Source: Ricinus communis (lineage: Eukaryota; Streptophyta; Magnoliopsida; Malpighiales; Euphorbiaceae). Taken from it: a DNA stretch of 64,000 nt. The translations under genes were made by a program, and so were the position numbers. The DNA lies in NCBI RefSeq assembly GCF_019578655.1, contig NC_063263.1:8555001-8619000 (forward strand), in the 5' to 3' direction. The notes under the pieces are model-generated. The model saw nothing but the letters and a program-made list of their open reading frames with translations, was not told the DNA's origin and did no database searches. Below are positions 12,944 through 24,300 of the stretch, piece by piece (position 1 is the first letter of the stretch; the number at the start of each line of letters is the position of its first letter).

Positions 12944-14888
12944 ATGGCGAGAAACGAAGCAAAGGCCAAATCAGCGAGGCGAGCACTGAGGGATTTACCG
13001 AACAATAACAATAATAATACTCACACAAACAGCAGCAACGATTGTGGAAGGTTCTCGAAATCTATAAAGACTACCAAGAAACGTATCTCTGAGAAAGAAA
13101 TCGAAAAGCAACAAACTGCCTCTACTATACAACGGCAACACCAAGAAGCAAAAGAAGAAGAAGAAGATTGTCTCGATCTTCTCTTGCTTGTCCAGTCCGA
13201 TCTCTCCTCCCTCACTCGTCAGGTAATTAATTTCAAAAACATTTGCTACTTTATTGTTTCTTTTAGTTTTAGTTTTAATTTTAGTTTTATTGATTCAAGT
13301 TGTTTACATTTCATTATTACATTTTCGATTTCAGTCCTGATTTTGCGTCTTGTAAGCGTTTTGATTTGGTATAAACAGTTATCTTAAATTGGCTTTGGTT
13401 AAATGATTTTGACAGATTGATGAAATTGTTGCGCAAGCATTTGAAGTGAAGACCACAAGCAAACAAGGGAGAAGAGAAATTGAATCCTTTTCTCATGTCT
13501 TGTCTGATATGATTTCATCTTTAAAGGTATATTTTTAGCTTATCTTCAGTTTTGACTTGCATAATCTCTATTATATACCTGATATGGATCATCATCGCAT
13601 GCAATATTGCAGCCATGGGTTCCCAGATTTCAAAAAGCCCTTTCTAGGAGTCCTTCTGCTGAGTTTGGGGTGAAGTGTTTGGCAAATAAAACCGTTTCTG
13701 CTGTAAATGATGATGACAAATTCGAAGTTGAAAGTCCAAAACAAACAGGGAGAAACTCCTTGATTTCTCCTTCTCCTCTTGTCTCATGGAGAGCAGCTGA
13801 CGCCAACATTGATAGAGGCAGACATCTTTTCCTGCTCACACCTCTTCCTATGTCGAAAACGCTGTCTTCGAAACGTATGGACTTGTCTAAATCACTATTT
13901 GAAGGGTTTACTCCAAATCATCCTGTTGTTGAGGTACCATCATTTCTAACATTTTCTCAACATGAAAATGATGATTGGCTTCAAGGTACAGCTACAAAGC
14001 CAACCCCCGAAAAGCCTTCTGATTCGGTTGTGACTGAAGCTAAAACAATTGTTGATTCTCAATGTGTTTCCTCTCCAATCTTCTCTAAAACAGATCACTC
14101 TGTCCTTGTTATGACTCCTTACTTAAAAATGTCCCCTCCAAAATCTTGTGTTTTGCTCGAACCCTTTTCTGAGTCTACTCATAAAGGCAGATTCATGGTT
14201 CGAAAGTCTACCCCTTTCCCTGTTGGGATGCTTGCACACATCTCTGAATCCTCCTCTGACAGTGAAGCTTCTTCTGAGGACTTGGCTTCCAAGTATCCAG
14301 AGCTTTTGGGGATACAACGGGCCTGTGATAAACCCAACGTGGGAAAGAAAGAGTTTGAGACATCCCCTGGTTGGTTGTTTTCACCTCCTAAAACTTGTGT
14401 ACTATTGGAGCCACCAGATGAGAAATCACCGGACACCATTGCTGTTGATCACCGCTTGTCAATCACTGCTCCTGACTCGAATCAGCAGATAAAATTGAGT
14501 TTATTTAAAGAAGACAATGATCAACCTTGTAACAAAGGTATGTGTATACTCTTTTCATTTACTTGCCAAATATAATGTGTCGAACATCACATCATTGTAA
14601 CTGAATTTTCCTTTTGTTTTTTCTTTTTTAGTTTCTGCAGAACCTAGAGTTAACAGCCTAACACTAGCTGAAAGCACCCCCATGTGGAAAGAACCTGAAA
14701 GCACAATGACGAAAGGGAAGCGTCCAGGCGAGAACACTCTGAAGAAGGAGCTATGGACAAAGTTTGAAGCAGCCTCTTCTTATGGGCTTCGTTTAGATGT
14801 CTCTTCTTTGCAAAGGACTGCACAGAAAGGATTTCTTGACATGCTTGATGAAGTTTCTTGCGATGGGGAATGCCCAGTTGATATTTGA
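12944..14888 (+). CDS. Unrecognised protein with destruction box; probable mitotic phosphoprotein
   Basis: Exons 12944-13222, 13416-13526, 13613-14537 and 14632-14888 join in frame to 523 aa. I do not recognise the family. The N-terminus carries RRALRDLPN at residues 12-20, a full-length APC/C destruction box (RxxLxxLxN). It is followed by an Asn run, a basic/acidic region and a helical segment (about 75-130, LLLLVQSDLSSLTRQ onward). Residues 131-450 are Ser/Pro-rich with at least a dozen S/T-P sites and two near-identical 11-residue motifs, SPPKSCVLLEP (304-314) and SPPKTCVLLEP (387-397). The C-terminus (about 480-515) is again helical. With the MSA element upstream, cell-cycle-regulated expression, CDK phosphorylation and timed degradation are plausible inferences. 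No enzyme motif is visible. The start has good context (AAAAATGGCG). Confidence 0.85.
14132..14413 (+). repeat. Two coding copies of an 11-residue SPPK[S/T]CVLLEP motif
   Basis: Positions 14132-14164 and 14381-14413 are in the same frame and encode peptides differing at one residue, while their codons differ at several third positions. Conservation at protein but not DNA level suggests a selected short linear motif rather than a recent duplication. Confidence 0.85.
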
Positions 14889-15380
14889 AATTTTTTTGAC
14901 TTGCAAATCCTGTTTTATGGTATTCCCAATATCTTTTTGTATCACTACTATAGCTCCACAGCACATGTCTTTGGCCTTGTTCATAAATTCATGTCCTGAA
15001 AAGGTTGATATTTTCCCTCTCCATTTCTCCACTCCTTACTTATGGTCTGTTTCTTGTTGTGTGGATTATCAATTGCGAGAAATAAAACCATTTTCTTCTA
15101 GAGAAGTTTACTAAACAATTACACCTTGTTTATAAGCATAATGGTTCACTAATTACCATAAGTTTATATTTTTCCCGAAAAGTTGTAGTTACCTCATGTT
15201 GAACTTGTGAAAAATGAGAACTAAATACTTTCTTTTAATCCATGAAAACCAATATTCTAATAAGTTTGGTTTCAGCCATGATATAAATTATTATAGTTAC
15301 TTAACTTCAATTATGTCATGAAGGTCAATTTACTCTAATTTCTATTGCAATAAAATTATTGTTATCACGGCTCAGTATCT

Positions 15381-15542
15381 AGTCAATTCTTTTAATATCA
15401 CGTTTGATTGAAAAATATTAATATTTTTTCATTTGCAAATATATTCTTATACTTCCACTTTAGTCAATTCTTTTAATATCATATTTGATTGAAAAACATT
15501 AATTTTATTTCATTTGCAACTATATTCTTATGCTTCCACTTT
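15381..15542. repeat. 81-bp tandem duplication
   Basis: The block starting AGTCAATTCTTTTAATATCA at 15381 repeats at 15462 with only a few substitutions. Non-coding. Confidence 0.85.
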
Positions 15543-16185
15543 AGATAAAATGTAGCTTAAAATTCAACTTAATAATTTATTTGGTAAATATCTACAGAGA
15601 AAAGGGAAATTTGGTCTTAAAAAATATATTAACTTATTAGGATATAATTTATTTGAAAATTCTACATATCTTATTAGTATTTTTATTTGAATTATAACTA
15701 ATTTTATAAATTTTATTTTAATTATATATATAAATTTTAAATTTAAGATTTTATAAAATTTATAATATAAACTAGCCCAATATCTGTCATTTGAACGGAA
15801 ATCATTTTATATAAATTAAATATTTATATAAATTAAAATTAATATGAATGTTTGCAATATTATTAAAAATAAATTATTTAGATATAAATTTAAATTTATA
15901 TAAAAATATAAAATTAAACTTTTCTAATATATAAAAAAGTATTAAATTTTTAATGAGAATAAGTAAACGATTATAAATTATTTTACAAATTGAGAATTTC
16001 ACTATTTGGAAATTATAAATTTTATAATACAATTTTAAAAATATCTTCTTTTAAACTTTTTTACTTACTTATACTAATGAAAGTAAAATATATGAATAAA
16101 AAATAGTCATTAATAAATTGATTACAGTAATAAAATAATATAGTACTTATTCTTTAGGCGAAAGTCATTTATACAAATAAAATAT

Positions 16186-17176
16186 GGTTAAATACATAAA
16201 TGGATCCGTGAACTTGTCTTGTTTTTTACAATTGGTATCATGATTTCAACTTTAATTCAATCAGACTTTTCAATTTTGCGGGTTATTAGTTTTAAACCTT
16301 TCAATCACAAACTTTTTTTACGTATATTTTACACCATCTAAAAATATGTACGTTTGAATAAAATAATAATATATTTAAAATATAAAATAATGGCTAAATG
16401 CATAATGGCCCTATGAACTTGTCTCGTTTTTACAATTGACCCCTCAAATTCAATTTTGATTCAAATGGACTTATCAACTTTACTGGCTGTTATTTTTAAA
16501 TTCTTCAATCATAGACATTAAGGGCGTATGTTTTACGCCATCTAAAATACACGTAAGTTCGAATAAAATAATAATGTATTTAGAAAATAAAATAAAAAGT
16601 AAAATAATGAGTTTTAATTTTCAAACAAAACTTGTCATTTTTTGATATATGTTAAATATTTTATTGTTATGGTTACTGGTATGGGTATAGTTTGTGAGAA
16701 TAAAAAAAAGAACTTGATGATATATTAAAGTTAAAGGATTACAACACTTTGATTTAGTTATTTGAAAAATATATATTTTTTATTTTATTTAATAAATCAA
16801 TAAAATAATTTGAATATACAATAAAAATATATTAAAAATAATAGAACACATTTTTCATAAGAAATTAATCCAAAACGCTTAACTTCTGTTTGTGAAGAAT
16901 TTAAATATAATAACTCATGAAGTTAATATGCACAATTGAATCAAAATTGAATTTAGGAGGTCAATTATAAAAATAAGACAAGTTTAAATAGTTTAATTAT
17001 GCATTTTGCCTATTATAAGTAATGTTATTAGCGAGAATATTAATTTTTTATTACTACCATTAGTTGAGGGTTAAAAATAACAATCCATAAAGTTGAGAAT
17101 AAATTGAATCAAAATTGAGTTCGGAGGCCAATTACAACAACAGAACAAATTCAAAGATCCATTTATATATTTAGCC
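16186..17176. mobile_element. Mutator-like non-autonomous element with nested inverted repeats
   Basis: The 991-bp element is bounded by perfect 9-bp direct repeats ATAAAATAT at 16177-16185 and 17177-17185. The ends are inverted: the left starts GGTTAAATACATAAATGGATC, and the right, reverse-complemented, starts GGCTAAATATATAAATGGATC. A 9-bp duplication is characteristic of Mutator-like elements. Inside the left arm the terminal module occurs twice (from 16186 and from about 16390), and inverted partly degraded copies occur twice near the right (about 16880-17010 and 17060-17176). No transposase frame is present. Confidence 0.85.
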
Positions 17177-18307
17177 ATAAAATATTTATGTAAATTAAAT
17201 ATTAATATGGATGTAGTGGTTTATTAATCATAAGTTATTTAAATATATATATAAATTTTTACATTAAAATATGAAATTAGAGTTTTTTTTATGAAATCGA
17301 ACAAAATATATATATAAATTCTATTAAACTATATATTAAAAATTTTAATATAATTCTTATGCAAAAGAATAAAGAAAGGATTTCGAAGTAATTAAATAAA
17401 TGAGAAAAATTATAGATTTAAAAAAAAACTAAATTAAATTTATAAATGGATTAAAATTTTAGTATAATTTTTATGATGATAGAATGAGAAAAATAATTTA
17501 AAGTAATTAAATGATTAAGTATACAATTATAACTCTTTTAATACTAATTACTATATATATATTTTCTACAATAATTAATGTACTTTTTAATACTTATTCA
17601 ATTATTATTTTTTAGTGATTTTTTTTATATAAATTCTTAAACTTATTACTATTTAAATAAATAACTTAAAACTATAAAAAATTTATTGTGAAGAACGAGA
17701 AAACTAAATACAACCATCAGTAAAGGTCATTATGATTGTAAAATTACCTTTTTGCATTACTTTTTATAGTATGTTTTTAGTTCTTAAATTATATTATCAA
17801 ATATGATTTAAAACGAGCTAAAAGAATTTAATTTAAAAACAAATAAAGATATTTTTATAAAAAGAATAAGTTAAATAAATAGGAAAATTTAAATTATTTT
17901 AATATTAGATGATTGATATTTTTATTATTATTTAAATTAATAATTATATCAATTATTTATCGGTTTATAAACAGTAGATAAGAATTTTTAAATTTTTCAT
18001 ATTAATTAAGAATTTTCTAAATTCTTTTTTATTAAGGACTAAGGAGATATGCAACAAATTTTCTCAATTCCACAATCTGATATTTCATTTGTGTAGTAAT
18101 TTGTGGTGTAAAAGTAAAATAATTGAAAATGGGGCCAAAAAGGGGAAGTTACAATAACGGATGAGAAAATGCTACAAATTGAAAAAAAGCTATTGATATT
18201 TAATTTAGAAATTCAAAACCTTTCGCTGTCTGCTTATGTTATTATAAAGCTAAACTATAAAGTCACTTATTAACGGTTAAAACCCTTTCTTTTCTGGAAA
18301 CCTCCTA

Positions 18308-18316
18308 AAACCCTAA
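18308..18316 (+). promoter_or_regulatory. Telo-box in the MMS19 leader
   Basis: AAACCCTAA lies 26 bp upstream of the MMS19 start. Telo-boxes near start sites are common in plant housekeeping and proliferation-linked genes and are bound by Telobox-binding factors. No other core element was assigned. Confidence 0.55.
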
Positions 18317-18341
18317 ACTCTCTGTGTTTCTTCACAAAACA

Positions 18342-21300
18342 ATGGCAGAGCCAACTCAACTGACTCAGTATATTGAATCGTACGTTGACGCGTCTCGCTC
18401 TCTGTCTCAGCAGGTTCGACGCTTCTTCTCCTCCTCTTATGCATCACTAAATTTGAATTCTATTTAAATTTTCAATTCCTTAAACGGTTTCCTAAATTAT
18501 TGCTTTTAAACCAGAAAATTGATTGATTTACTTGTCAATCACAGTAAATGCTGCTGTAATTTTGATTTACTTGATATTGTTTTTGTTTATCTGTTTACTG
18601 TTAATTGTTCAATGTTGCTACATTGTCTAGTTGACTTTAAAAAAATAAAAATAAAAACGGAATTTTGTAATGTATGTTTGTGTGAATGCGAAACTTTCAG
18701 GCTATTTCTGATTCAAATTTAATTTGTGTATTTATTAAATACAGGCTGCAAGTTTGGACGCGATTGTTTTGCTTTTGAAGAATGATGCAGTAACTATAGG
18801 ATCATTGGTATGCTTCATTACTTAATCTTTTAATGTTTCTGCTTAAACTGCAATTTTTAGCTGGATATTAGTTTAATGTCATTTTGAAATTTAGGTTAAG
18901 GAAATGGAGATGTATTTGACTACAACAGACGATATAATACGTGCAAGAGGTACCTTCTCTTTATTTTATGAGTATGTAAATTGGATATTGATAGGTTGTG
19001 TAAATGAATTGAAATGAAAATATTACAAATAAGTAAATCTTGTTTTACAATTGTTTCTCACTTAAATTATGAGCTTACAGATTGAACGACTGCATTGTCT
19101 CATTTTAATAAAGTTCTGCAATCATTTTTAGGTCATGGATAATTTAATTCCGCCAATTTTTCTTACTGAAATAATGGTTTAAGAAACTTTTATTTGTGAC
19201 TCTAGTTACTTTTTGTTGGGAATATAAAGAAAATGGAAATACTTTATTTCGAACCTCATATAAGGGTTTCCTTCTTAGGAATTCTTTTGCTTGGAGAAGC
19301 TCTTAGCCATCTTTCATCAAAGCCACTAGACAATACGACTATACATAGCTTGATAGCATTCTTCACAGAGCGATTGGTGAGTTTGGCTTTTTTATTTATA
19401 AAACATAACAATTCATTTACTGTTTTTGTTTCTTCTTCTATGTTACTATTTTCTCTTTTCTAATCATGTGGTTCAGGATAACACTGAAGGCCCTATTTTA
19501 GTAATGTAATTTTCTGATTTTTGTCTTATAACATCTTTAAATGTTAATTGGGATTCCATTGGAGAAATTTAGAAGAATATGCACCTTGGATTTGGGTGCA
19601 TCTAGAGGCTTGTATACCTTTACAACCTTGAGGAGTTGTGGAATTTTGCCAATCATCTTATTTGAAGATTGTTGCTCTTTGTCGCCACTTAAAAGATGTA
19701 TTTTTGGTGCTACTATGATTACTAATTGCTAGAGATGGTCAGCACCCCACTGCTTGTAGGGTTTTCAAAAATTATAATCTGCTACCTAAGGAAGTTATAT
19801 AGTGGTAGATTTGTGTTTTATGGTCAGAACTGGGAAATAATTTTTTTTCCTTTTGATTAGAAACATAACCAATACACTGAATGAAATGGGGCTATGGTCT
19901 AATGCTTTTTCTTTATTTTAATCCTAGTAATCTAGTGCTAATTATTTATTAAATTGCATCCAAATTATATAGATGATATTGCACTTAATCAGGCAGATTG
20001 GAGAGCTTTACGTGGTGCACTTGTTGGTTGTTTGGCACTGATAAGGAGGAGAAGTAATGGCATTATCACTGGCATTGATGCAAAAGTTGTTGCTGAGTCT
20101 TATTTACAGAATTTGCAGGTGCAGTCTCTAGCGCAATACGACAGGAAGGTTTGTATGTTCACCTTCTCAATGTTAGTTCTGAAAGAAACATTAATATTAG
20201 GAGAAAATTCAGCTTTGGGAAAATTCTTATGCAATTATTTTCAAGCCAACTTCCTGGTAAATTATCTTTAAATTCATCTTGCAGCTGTGCTTTGAACTTT
20301 TGGAATGCCTACTAGAAAATTGTCCTGCTGCAGTTGCTTCCCTGGTATTACTCTTGGTCTTGGTCTTCCTCAACTCATTTTTCCAAGAGATTGGCTTCTG
20401 TCTATTCAGTATCTGCATATGCTTGTTTACATAATGGAAGTAGAGAACACGTGTATACAAGAGAGAGATTGTATGCTGTGTCCTGAACCATCTCAGCAAT
20501 CTTTAGAGGGTTGGAGAGTGTTCAGGAAAATCCTGAAGAACTGAACGTATGATTTTGCTGGAGTTTAAATTGACATCTTTATAGCACCACAAGGCTGTGC
20601 AGGACAAAAAATGCAAGATGTATTGTAAAGAATAACCATAAAACAAACATGCGTGTTTGGAGAATATATGCGGATATAACTTTAAGCCAATATTGTTTCC
20701 AAATTACTTTGAAGCTCTCTTTCTACATATCCACACTGTACATGCAATAAAAGGTCCTGCTTTTCATTGTAGTTTTTTAGAAACCTGGAGCAGAATGAGA
20801 TTTAGATTTAGATTTAAGCCCATTTTAGTACGCCTTGTCCGAATCAGCTTTTGGTTTTTCTATTTACTTTTTTTTTTTTTTAATTTCAGAGGCTGCTTTT
20901 TTAAGACCCTGATTTGGTATAAACTAGAAAATCCAGCTTCTCCCGAACCACGGTTTTGAAAAAGCTAAAGAAAAAAAATATCAAAAGCCATTCTCTGAAA
21001 AGTTATGCTAAACTGTCTCTTAGTGAACTTGGAAATACCATTCTGTAAAGTTGTGTAGTCTCTTGTTAGTTCTCAGCGTGTCTTTAGATTCTCAAATTTA
21101 GAATTGTTGCTGGTGTCATTCTACTAATGGACTTGACTAACTACAACTTTGCTCTATTTGCTTGTGAGTTGAGCCACTCAATTATTTGTTTCTTTCTTTT
21201 TTTCTCTCTCTATCCCTATGTTTTGTCAATATTGAATTGATGCTTTCATTATGTTCTTTCCTTTTGATACCCTGATGTTTACTTTTCTTAAAAAAAAATA

Positions 21301-24300
21301 AAATTCTCTCTTAGGGCGAGGACCTTATTTATGGAATCTGTGAAGCTATAGACGGAGAAAAGGACCCTCAGTGTTTGATGCTAACGTTTCACATTGTGGA
21401 GGTGCTGGGGAAACTATTTCCAGATCCTAGTGGTCCATTTTCAAGTTTTGCTGGTGACATATTTAGTATTTTGGGCTGTTACTTCCCCATTCATTTTACA
21501 CATGTAAGTTCGGTGCATCCTGTTCGTCCGTACTTGGATTGTATGTGCAGTGTGCATTTGTCTAAGCCTTAATTTTAATGCTTTCCAAAATTACAAAATT
21601 CTCAGTCATGTACTTATTAGAATGAAGATGTCTATTAACTGATTTTAAATCTGTTATTTTAAGCCTTTCCTTGTAAGTGACAAGCAATGCTTGTTTAAAC
21701 AGTTTTTTTTTCTTGGATGATTTATTCTTCGTTTTCTTTCTTTTTTTTTTTTTCTTTTCGCGGTGGGATAAGCCATTGTATATTGATAGCCTTACTCTTA
21801 AAAGAGACTAAATTAACAAGACGCTTAGAATTCTATTTATTTTGTTCCTGTAATTATCCAAAGACAAGGGGGAAAATGAAAAGAAAAAATTGCTAATACA
21901 TATATATATATATATTTGTATATTATTATGATAGATTGATGCCTTGGGACCATTGTTAATCTATGAGCATTGTTAGAAATTGTTTATGCCCCTTCTAGTT
22001 GCTCTGATTTTAATTTTGATGATTCGCATTTTAGACTAAAAATTTTCTTTGTTTCATTATATTCCATGTTTTTTTTGGTTCTTGCATGTCATTGATTTAT
22101 CATATGCACTGTTTTCTTTCTTCTTTCTCTTCCAGCCAAAAGCTGAAGATGTTGATGTGAAAAGGGATGACCTCTCAAGGGCATTAATGGTATGTAATAT
22201 CATTTGAAACCCTTGCTACCTTGAAGGAGATTAATATGTAGACACTGTTTTGCAATTTTTACTACCGTGCAGCGCTTCTTTTGTGATTTTTGTTAAATGT
22301 TTATGTTTTCTTCTAGAGTTGAACTTAGTTACAATTTTTACTTATAGGTAGAGCTTCTCTAGGCATTTCTCAGTGTTTTTTATTACCCGTTTTATGTTTC
22401 ATGCTATAGTTTTGTGCAAGGATTGCTGGTAATATATGATCTCTGGGTAATTTTTTACTTTCACAATGTATAATTTGAAATTGGGTAAACAATGTAGTTC
22501 ATGCCTTCCTCATTTTTGGGGGTTCTGCTTAGAACTTTCTTTTTAGTTGAAGCTATACAGTTTTGTTGGGAATCTTGTGTTTTCTTAGAAGATGATATGT
22601 ACCTTGTAGATTAATAATGCTGTAAGCAAAGGATACATGGAATATGGAAATTGCTTATTAGTAATTGATGTCTAATCATTTTCCTGGAACTTATGTCGAT
22701 ATGGAATCCTGAGGAAGAATCTCAGAATAAAATTGGTTCTTGATGTGTTATGATGATGACATTTTGGCCCTTAAAAGGCTGATTCAATTTTAATCCACTG
22801 GCTTTTTAGACTGTATTTAGAGTCTTATACATTAGGTCATGCATGAACTACCAGAATCCGTGTTGGCTGTGACTTTGAATATAACAAGTTGAAGCTTGAA
22901 TATGTTTCATTTATTTTTCGTTCACAGCTTGCATTTTCTTCTACACCTCTTTTTGAGCCATTTGCCATGCCTTTGCTTCTGGAGAAGCTTTCCTCTTCCT
23001 TGCCAACTGCAAAGGTAAATTCTAGTTGATTTCTGTTCATTGGTACTTTTGCAGCGAGCATCACTTGTATGCCAAATGATTGTGCCTTTCTAGTGTTAGT
23101 CAAGCTGAATGGTGATTCTGTGCACTACTAGGTTGATTCTTTGAAGTATCTCAGCTACTGTACGTTGAAGTTTAGGGCAGACAGAATAGCAGAACATGCT
23201 GGAGCTATTTGGTCTTCATTGAAAGATGCAATATATAGTTCAGGAGAAGAGCCTATGCTATCCTCTGATTTGGAATCAGTAGATTCTCCAGGTTCTGAGA
23301 AGAATGAAATAGCAACAGAAGCTCTGTTACTATTGGAGAATCTTATTGTACAAAACAACAATTTCTTTCTAAGTATGATTATTAGTGATGAAGAGGTTAA
23401 GATGATTTTCAACACCATCACCAGCTATAAGAGCTACAATGAAATTTCCTTGCAAAGCAAGCAGAAACTGCACATGGTTGGTCGTATCCTTTATGTTTGT
23501 GCAAAAGTTTCTGTTTCCTCCTGCAATAGAATATTTGAGAGTTACTTTCCCCGCCTGATGGAGGCTCTGGGTATTTTAGTTGAAAACACATCTGGGGCTT
23601 GCCATTCCAATGAAAATTGCGTAAAAGCCAAACAACCGAATTATGGATCTTTTTATCTCAGCATCAAACTTCTTGGAGCATGCAGAGATTTGAGCACAAG
23701 TTCTGATAATCTCGCATCACAATGTATATCTACAAATGAGACATATTGCTGCTTGCTTCAGCGCTTTTCTACTTCTTTAACTGAAACCTTCAGTGCTGCT
23801 TTGGCGACATCTACCAGTGGACCTGCTCAAGATGTAGATATGTATCTTGGAGGTAAATATTTCACAATAAAATACAAGGAATTTTGGATGTTATAGCCCA
23901 TAAACCAGGCAAGCAAGCCAACAATTAAGTCCTCACACCCTTGGTTTTGCAGCTGTAGACATATTACATCTTGCATGCATGTGTTTGGCTTTCTTTGGAT
24001 GAAAAAATAAAAGTGAGGTTAGGAAAATTATGGGTAAATGAACAATGGCACAAAATTTTTAAACTATTACCTCTCTGTTTCCTAATTGCTTTGGCATCTA
24101 ACTCAAGTCATAAAGAACCTTTAAGTTGTCTTGGAGTGTGTCTGTATGTAGTCCGCATGCACATCTACTGGCGGTTAAAATTAATGTTTTGGCAAGTATC
24201 TCTCAACTGATGCCTTGTTATTTTCAGAGGGAGAACATGCATGTTATCTGGGCTGGACACAGGCATTCCCCAGCTCTGGCATTCAATTGGTTCTGCATGA

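Larger units (their letters stand above)
14889..18307. other. TE-rich AT-rich spacer
   Basis: The 3' UTR of the preceding gene probably ends before about 15100. No coding exon is supported after it. It holds an 81-bp tandem duplication, a 991-bp inverted-repeat element and older AT-rich repeats; blocks at about 15800-15920 and 17180-17290 resemble each other. The last few hundred bases should contain the MMS19 promoter. Confidence 0.65.

Noticed and set aside
15780..17290. Larger composite element including the similar AT-rich blocks at 15800-15920 and 17180-17290
   Set aside because: The precise 9-bp duplications define the insertion at 16186-17176; the outer similarity is weak and may only reflect AT-rich composition.
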